NCBI RefSeq assembly: GCF_003945345.1
Contig: NZ_AP019308.1
Coordinates: forward strand, 4,605,501-4,669,500
Direction: 5' to 3'
Source of the DNA: Paenibacillus baekrokdamisoli
GTDB taxonomy: Bacteria; Bacillota; Bacilli; Paenibacillales; Paenibacillaceae
Length of the DNA: 64,000 bases
The position numbers and the translations under genes were made by a program. Shown here piece after piece: positions 60,212 to 64,000 of the stretch. Positions within the stretch are counted from its first letter, which is position 1. Each line of letters opens with the position of its first letter. The notes under the pieces were generated by a model. It worked only from the letters and a program-made list of their open reading frames with translations, searched no databases and was not told the DNA's origin.

Positions 60212-60389
60212 AATCAGTGAGGCCGCAAATAACTTGCTTTTTATCTGTGAACTCCTTTTCCTATCGAATTTTTATGAAACATCAAATATCTTTCTTCCTG
60301 CATCGGTTTAGCAATCCCGTCTGCATTTTAACTCAAATTCTCCTGAATCATTTCAGCCATGACCGTATCACCCATGCATCGAAATGCAA
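60212..60389. other. Non-coding stretch beyond the IS110 remnant
   Basis: I see no gene, promoter or terminator here. It may be further decayed insertion-sequence DNA. Confidence 0.4.
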
Positions 60390-60390
60390 C

Positions 60391-60477
60391 GTGAAAAAAC
60401 AGGTCAATCATGGTAGTATCTGACCATAATCGACCTATTTGACTTAACAACATTGCGTTATTTAGGTAATACTTTTT
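60391..60477 (+). repeat. Paired direct repeat with hairpin, copy 1
   Basis: About 87 bp shared with 61621-61711 in the same orientation (around 80 percent or more identical by eye). The core is an imperfect hairpin: AGGTCAATCATGG and CCATAATCGACCT around TAGTATCTGA, followed by TTTGACTTAAC and a GCGTTATTTAGGT-A-A-T-A-C-T-T-T-T-T stretch. It lies beyond the IS110 remnant and could be an IS end or terminator copied with it. Confidence 0.75.
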
Positions 60478-60589
60478 CTAGCATATTGATTGGAATAAGC
60501 CTTCTTAGTTTAAGTGTATCTGTCTAGTTTATTAGTGTATGGTTAGTCGGTTGTAGAGTGCGATCCTGATTTTAAAATATAAAACTGTT

Positions 60590-61081
60590 TTAAAATTCAA
60601 AGATTGATTTCGGATTTTTGTAGCACCAGTCTGGATCGTATGGTAATGATTTTAATTTCTGCATATCTTCCCAGCGATAAACCCAATCATAATCCGCAAC
60701 CCAAAAGTAATCATCTGGATTCATTCTAAGGTATTCATGAACAAATCGATAGATTATTTCTTCAGCTCCGTATACTTCTTCCATAGTCCCTACCCGATAC
60801 AATTCACGATCTGAATTCAATTCAAGATCATCATAGTCACTGAAGTATATACTTGGATTCTCTTTAGCTTTTACATATAAGATAAACTGGTAATTATTCT
60901 TTTCACTATTATACGAATGATCGAGGATATTCAACGTTGTAGAAGAAAATCGACCTTCTTCGAGATTTTTATAATTATCGAAGATAAGCTTAGCATCAGA
61001 ACGAAATGCAGCAACTATTGTATCTGCCAAGAATTTTTCCGGAGAATATTTTTCTGTCAAAATAAAAGCAGAAGTTCCCAT
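60590..61081 (-). CDS. Orphan immunity protein, paralogue of the toxin's neighbour
   Basis: A 163-residue acidic protein, paralogous to the gene at 61753. Both share the start M-G-T-x-A-x-I-L-T, then Y-S-P-E-x-x-L-A-D-T-I-V-A, and the nearly identical end M-N-P-D-D-Y-F-W-V-A-D-Y-D-W-V-Y and Q-K-L-K-S-L-P-Y-D-P-D-W-C-Y. The middle (about 55-105) has diverged, as expected if specificity lies there. It starts one base after the stop of a toxin-tail relic on the same strand. Its own toxin is gone. Immunity function is inferred from context. Confidence 0.72.
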   Translation of the reverse strand: MGTSAFILTEKYSPEKFLADTIVAAFRSDAKLIFDNYKNLEEGRFSSTTLNILDHSYNSEKNNYQFILYVKAKENPSIYFSDYDDLELNSDRELYRVGTMEEVYGAEEIIYRFVHEYLRMNPDDYFWVADYDWVYRWEDMQKLKSLPYDPDWCYKNPKSIFEF

Positions 61082-61082
61082 A

Positions 61083-61244
61083 CTACTTTAGTACCCCCTT
61101 TAACTCATCCAATGAGTTGACAATAGTTACACCTTGTGCCTTAATATCTTCCAGCATTTTATAGCGGGAGTTTATTACACGGTAGCGGGGTAGAACGTCA
61201 TCATTGCCCAATGGGACCATGATCCCGCGCGCTAAACTGTTCAC
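61083..61244 (-). pseudogene. Relic C-terminal tip of a second polymorphic toxin
   Basis: A 53-codon frame ending I-K-A-Q-G-V-T-I-V-N-S-L-D-E-L-K-G-V-L-K, stop. This matches the last residues of the toxin at 62252 (I-K-S-K-G-V-I-I-V-N-S-L-D-E-L-K-E-V-L-K) at 15 of 20 positions. Upstream it diverges (N-D-D-V-L-P-R-Y-R-V-I-N-S-R-Y-K). A stop precedes it at 61250-61248, so no toxin N-terminus is attached. A GTG at 61244 could start it, but no good RBS is seen. It is joined to the orphan immunity gene just as the active pair is. Confidence 0.7.
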
Positions 61245-61354
61245 CCTCTACTTGTAGAAACATGAGACAACGATCTCGAATAACAAGCGAAGCTATGACA
61301 CTACAAGAAGGACTAGGGACTGTCGGCAAAATATCACGAGAAGGTCATACAGGA

Positions 61355-61420
61355 ATGAATTCAGTAATCGGACTGGATATAGCAAGGGAAAGTCTAAGTC
61401 AAGGACTGGTCGTCACCAGA
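61355..61420 (+). pseudogene. N-terminal fragment of an IS110-family transposase
   Basis: M-N-S-V-I-G-L-D-I-A-R-E-S resembles the first residues of IS110/IS1111 transposases (M-N-x-V-I-G-L-D-V-S-K-G-E-S), including the first DEDD aspartate. Similarity ends after about 15-20 residues. With the remnant at 59760 it suggests that insertion sequences were inserted on both sides of the orphan immunity cassette and then decayed. Confidence 0.5.
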
Positions 61421-61620
61421 TTTCTTTCGTACATCGTAATCATCGCTGCAAGGGTCAGTTAGGTTGCGGACAAAGTGCTCTTTACTTTGTCTGCCTATAC
61501 TCTCATAGTCGCGCAGTCCTATTTAAAAGTTGCGATTCACGATCTTCTCACCGTCTCTATCGCCGCAGGTCATTCTACAGTTGCGATTGGATTTGAAAAA
61601 AAACGAAAGAAAACGAAGAT

Positions 61621-61711
61621 AACGAAAAACAGATCAATCATGGTGGTATCTGACCATAATCGACCTGTTTTTTATGTAACGCTAAAGCGTTATTTAGGTT
61701 ATTCTTTTTAG
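61621..61711 (+). repeat. Paired direct repeat with hairpin, copy 2
   Basis: Counterpart of 60391-60477: hairpin arms AGATCAATCATGG and CCATAATCGACCT, followed by TGTTTTTTATGTAACGC and GCGTTATTTAGGTTATTCTTTTT. The two copies bracket the orphan immunity gene plus toxin relic. Bases 61421-61620 hold nothing else recognisable. Confidence 0.75.
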
Positions 61712-61752
61712 AGCATTAATGTGCGTACAAACAAAATGAAAGAATAGATAAC

Positions 61753-62250
61753 TTAGGTTAACTCAATTAACTTTGGATCATTATAACACCAATTTGGATC
61801 ATACGGTAAAGATTTTAATTTTTGCATATCCTCCCAACTGTAAACCCAATCATAATCTGCAACCCAAAAGTAATCATCGGGATTTAATCTAAGGTATTCG
61901 TAAATAAAGCTAAAAATCAATTCTTGGACACCATAGATATCTTCAATATGCCCGACTTGACATAGCAATAAATTTGTATCTAAACCTAAATCCTCGTGAT
62001 AGTAAAAATCAACACTTGAACTATTAATACTATGAACATAAAAAATAAATGAAAGGTCGCTTTTCTCCGCAAATGATTTATTATTAATGTTCAGTGTAGT
62101 ATACGAAAATCCTCCATCCTCCGAATAATTTTTATTGTTATGGAAATAGAGAGTAGCATCCGCATGAAAGACTGCGACTATAGTATCCGCTAACAATCTC
62201 TCAGGAGAATATTTCTCTTTTTTCGTTAAAATAACAGCTGGAGTCCCCAT
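61753..62250 (-). CDS. Cognate immunity protein of the polymorphic toxin
   Basis: A 165-residue acidic cytoplasmic protein rich in Tyr, Trp and Asp, for example N-P-D-D-Y-F-W-V-A-D-Y-D-W-V-Y-S-W-E. It starts one base after the toxin stop, the classic arrangement of toxin and immunity genes. The family is not recognised by name. The diverged middle region (about 55-105) compared with the paralogue at 60590 is the likely toxin-contacting surface. The function is inferred from position, acidity and duplication. Confidence 0.75.
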   Translation of the reverse strand: MGTPAVILTKKEKYSPERLLADTIVAVFHADATLYFHNNKNYSEDGGFSYTTLNINNKSFAEKSDLSFIFYVHSINSSSVDFYYHEDLGLDTNLLLCQVGHIEDIYGVQELIFSFIYEYLRLNPDDYFWVADYDWVYSWEDMQKLKSLPYDPNWCYNDPKLIELT

Positions 62251-62251
62251 T

Positions 62252-64000
62252 TTATTTTAATACCTCCTTAAGTTCATCTAAAGAATTAACAATAATAACA
62301 CCTTTAGATTTGATGGCTTCTATTTTTTTTACATCGTTTGGATGTAAGTTTGTCAATGGCTTATCAATATACAAAATAACTTTCTTCTGATCCGGGTTAA
62401 AATAGTCGGTATGGTTTGCATTTACGTATTTATCAAACTGTTCAACATCCGTTACGGCCTTTAGTGATTTCTTAACTTCAATAATTTCATCTTTAGTTAC
62501 TACGTCTAAATCACCAGCCGGGCTATTATCCGCCCTTTGAATTTTCTGCCCAAATCCTGTTACTTCCTTATTTTCTCTGACAATGGAAGCCACTTTAGCT
62601 TCGGTAGCTTTACCTGGGTCTGTACTATTTAAACTATTATCAATATCACGATTAATATTTTTAGGATGCTGATCAACCCAAGTAAGTTCATTTCCAGCTG
62701 GGTTCGTATATTTAGTTTTGTTTCCGTCCTTAACTATATTACCAACGCTCTTAGGATCACCCGTCCCCTTAGAAGACCCACTCTCTATCGGCCTTACGCC
62801 TGTCTCGAATGCCCGATTCACTTCAAGAGCATGCGCTAGTCGCGGCCCTCCTGCACTGACTTCCTCGATGAGCTTTCTGGCCTTCTCGCCGAGTTTAGCC
62901 ATTAGTACAGCACCTTCTTCTGCAAAGGTTGCCACGACAGCCACCGCTTCGAAGGCTTTTGTCAAATCCCGTCCGAACTGTTGGCTCTCGCTATAGCTTG
63001 TTTTGCCTGCCAGCACTTTCATGTAGTTATCCGCAATATGTTGGAAAGGGGTTACGAATTGTTCGGCAAGTCCACTTCCAATCGCCTGCGTAATATCTTT
63101 TAGCGTAATTGATTTATTGGCGATGCCTTTGGCCAGATCATACAGCTGCGGCACTGTGTTTGTTATCAAATAGTAGATGTTCGTACTTTGAAATAAATCG
63201 ATACCATCATCAACGAGTTGAGAAACAACTCCATCTGCCACACCGACTGCAATAGCCGCACCCTTCATAAACCCGGAATTGGCTTCCTCGGCAGAGGCTG
63301 CCCACTCTACCTTTCTCCCCATGTTAATGTCAATTCTAGCTGCTTTCAGGAGATCATCGGTTATTTTCCCATCTACATTGATTTTCAAACCACCTATGGC
63401 TTCATAGGTTGTATTATTTTTTATGATATATTGATATTGTCCAACCGCTATTAGGAATTCTTTATTATACGTTCCCGTTACTTCTCCATTATAGAAGTTC
63501 ATCTTTTTCAGGCTTTCTTGCATGGAGGTAATGTCTTCTTTGGATACTTCTCTATTATACTGCTCTATCGTATCTTTAAACATCTTATCCTGACGCAGCT
63601 TCTTCCAATCCGTCTTGAAGAAGTTCGGCTCCAGCTTACGGATGTCCAGTGTTGCTCCTTGATCTATCTTGTCCACAGCGGACCAGTAAAGGTCAAGTGC
63701 TTTACCGGCATCAACCTGCTTGATAGCAGTCAACATTTGCTCGCGAAGATCAAATACCTCTTGGTTCTTGACGTCAATCGTAAAACGAGGTAATACATAA
63801 TCTCCAAGTTCCCCGCCAGTTGCCTGATTCATTTTGTTCAAAATATTGTTGATTTGGCTTGTCTTCTCCGTAATCGAACTCGCGTAGGGAGAATACTGAC
63901 CATGTGTCGATGCTGTGACATCCCAGTTGGATTGTTTCATTTGATATAATTGCGACAATTGATCACTTAATCCATTTACTCCATCGGATGCATTCGGGTA
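62252..64000 (-). CDS. Polymorphic toxin with C-terminal PD-(D/E)XK nuclease domain, 5' truncated by window
   Basis: The frame is open to the right window edge (last visible codons Y-P-N-A-S-D-G-V-N-G), so the true start lies outside; 582 codons are seen. In order: a helical N-terminal part, a peptidoglycan-binding-like unit (S-L-K-K-M-N-F-Y-N-G-E-V-T-G-T-Y-N), a Gly/Ala-rich helical segment (G-A-A-I-A-V-G-V-A-D-G-V-V), and a linker of Ser/Gly/Lys. The last 150 residues carry A-T-E-A-K-V-A, D-N-S-P-A-G-D-L-D-V-V and I-I-E-V-K-K, the Glu, Asp and E-x-K of a restriction-endonuclease fold. A metal-dependent nuclease toxin is predicted. The export route is unclear; an LXG domain is not visible in the window. 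Confidence 0.82.
   Translation of the reverse strand, partial: YPNASDGVNGLSDQLSQLYQMKQSNWDVTASTHGQYSPYASSITEKTSQINNILNKMNQATGGELGDYVLPRFTIDVKNQEVFDLREQMLTAIKQVDAGKALDLYWSAVDKIDQGATLDIRKLEPNFFKTDWKKLRQDKMFKDTIEQYNREVSKEDITSMQESLKKMNFYNGEVTGTYNKEFLIAVGQYQYIIKNNTTYEAIGGLKINVDGKITDDLLKAARIDINMGRKVEWAASAEEANSGFMKGAAIAVGVADGVVSQLVDDGIDLFQSTNIYYLITNTVPQLYDLAKGIANKSITLKDITQAIGSGLAEQFVTPFQHIADNYMKVLAGKTSYSESQQFGRDLTKAFEAVAVVATFAEEGAVLMAKLGEKARKLIEEVSAGGPRLAHALEVNRAFETGVRPIESGSSKGTGDPKSVGNIVKDGNKTKYTNPAGNELTWVDQHPKNINRDIDNSLNSTDPGKATEAKVASIVRENKEVTGFGQKIQRADNSPAGDLDVVTKDEIIEVKKSLKAVTDVEQFDKYVNANHTDYFNPDQKKVILYIDKPLTNLHPNDVKKIEAIKSKGVIIVNSLDELKEVLK

Noticed and set aside
61262..61462. 66-codon plus-strand frame as an intact gene
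   Set aside because: Only a short IS110-like N-terminal stretch is credible; the remainder is random-looking.

Overview
The window reads as chromosome of an endospore-forming, low-to-medium-GC Firmicute, most probably Paenibacillus or a close relative such as Cohnella (inference). Support comes from an alpha/beta-type small acid-soluble spore protein, a complete ger germinant-receptor operon, YtaF and YjfB homologues, a T-box leader, a GH51 arabinofuranosidase, strong AGGAGG ribosome sites with frequent TTG/GTG starts, and Paenibacillus-like intergenic palindromes. No tRNA, rRNA, CRISPR array or intact mobile element was seen.

Layout. 1-6.2 kb: the start of a leftward gene, then a sigma-A promoter and T-box controlling ilvA, a UgtP-like glycosyltransferase, an MFS pump, a TVP38-type membrane protein and three small genes. 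6.2-12.8 kb: a FUSC/ArAE membrane protein overlapping alkC, an MHYT-PAS histidine kinase, mscL overlapping a Nudix hydrolase, a divergent tyrosinase-like copper protein and a Cys-rich (possibly spore-coat) protein. 13-17.2 kb: germinant receptor operon gerA-gerC-D-gerB, leftward. 17.4-21.6 kb: MBOAT O-acyltransferase with a membrane-anchored SGNH-like partner, small LSm-like and unknown proteins, and copy A of a 229-bp MITE-like element. 21.6-31.5 kb: signalling: an OmpR-type regulator with a 1,293-residue hybrid kinase, a PAS-PAS-HTH protein, an HD-GYP protein and a PadR-DUF1700-DUF4097 operon. 31.7-37.8 kb: YjfB, aldose epimerase, aldo/keto reductase, a TRM11-like methyltransferase, and an ArsR-like regulator divergent from GH51 arabinofuranosidase across a perfect 27-bp palindrome.

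37.9-41.5 kb is an AT-richer island: an MFS efflux pump, a MerR regulator and a zinc alcohol dehydrogenase. Pump and dehydrogenase promoters both have 19-bp spacers filled by the same AdhR-type dyad, so they probably form one electrophile-stress regulon. 41.6-51.4 kb: pentapeptide-repeat protein, an OmpR/histidine kinase pair, Lrp/AsnC regulator, SASP, YtaF, a 1,249-residue GH18-deacetylase-GT2 fusion, and CorA. 51.5-57.8 kb: MITE-like copy B (inverted relative to A), a signal-peptidase-like protein lacking the catalytic lysine, an SLH-transglutaminase protein whose 3' end is tandemly repeated, and a YvfRSTU-type two-component/ABC module.

57.9-64 kb is accessory: long intergenic palindromes, an LSm-like protein with an (RFD)n tail, IS110 debris, unexplained gene fragments, and at the right edge a polymorphic toxin with a predicted PD-(D/E)XK nuclease tip, its immunity gene, and a second immunity gene that still carries the last codons of another toxin. 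This toxin-tip/immunity duplication, flanked by IS110 remnants and paired repeats, is the most interesting system in the window.
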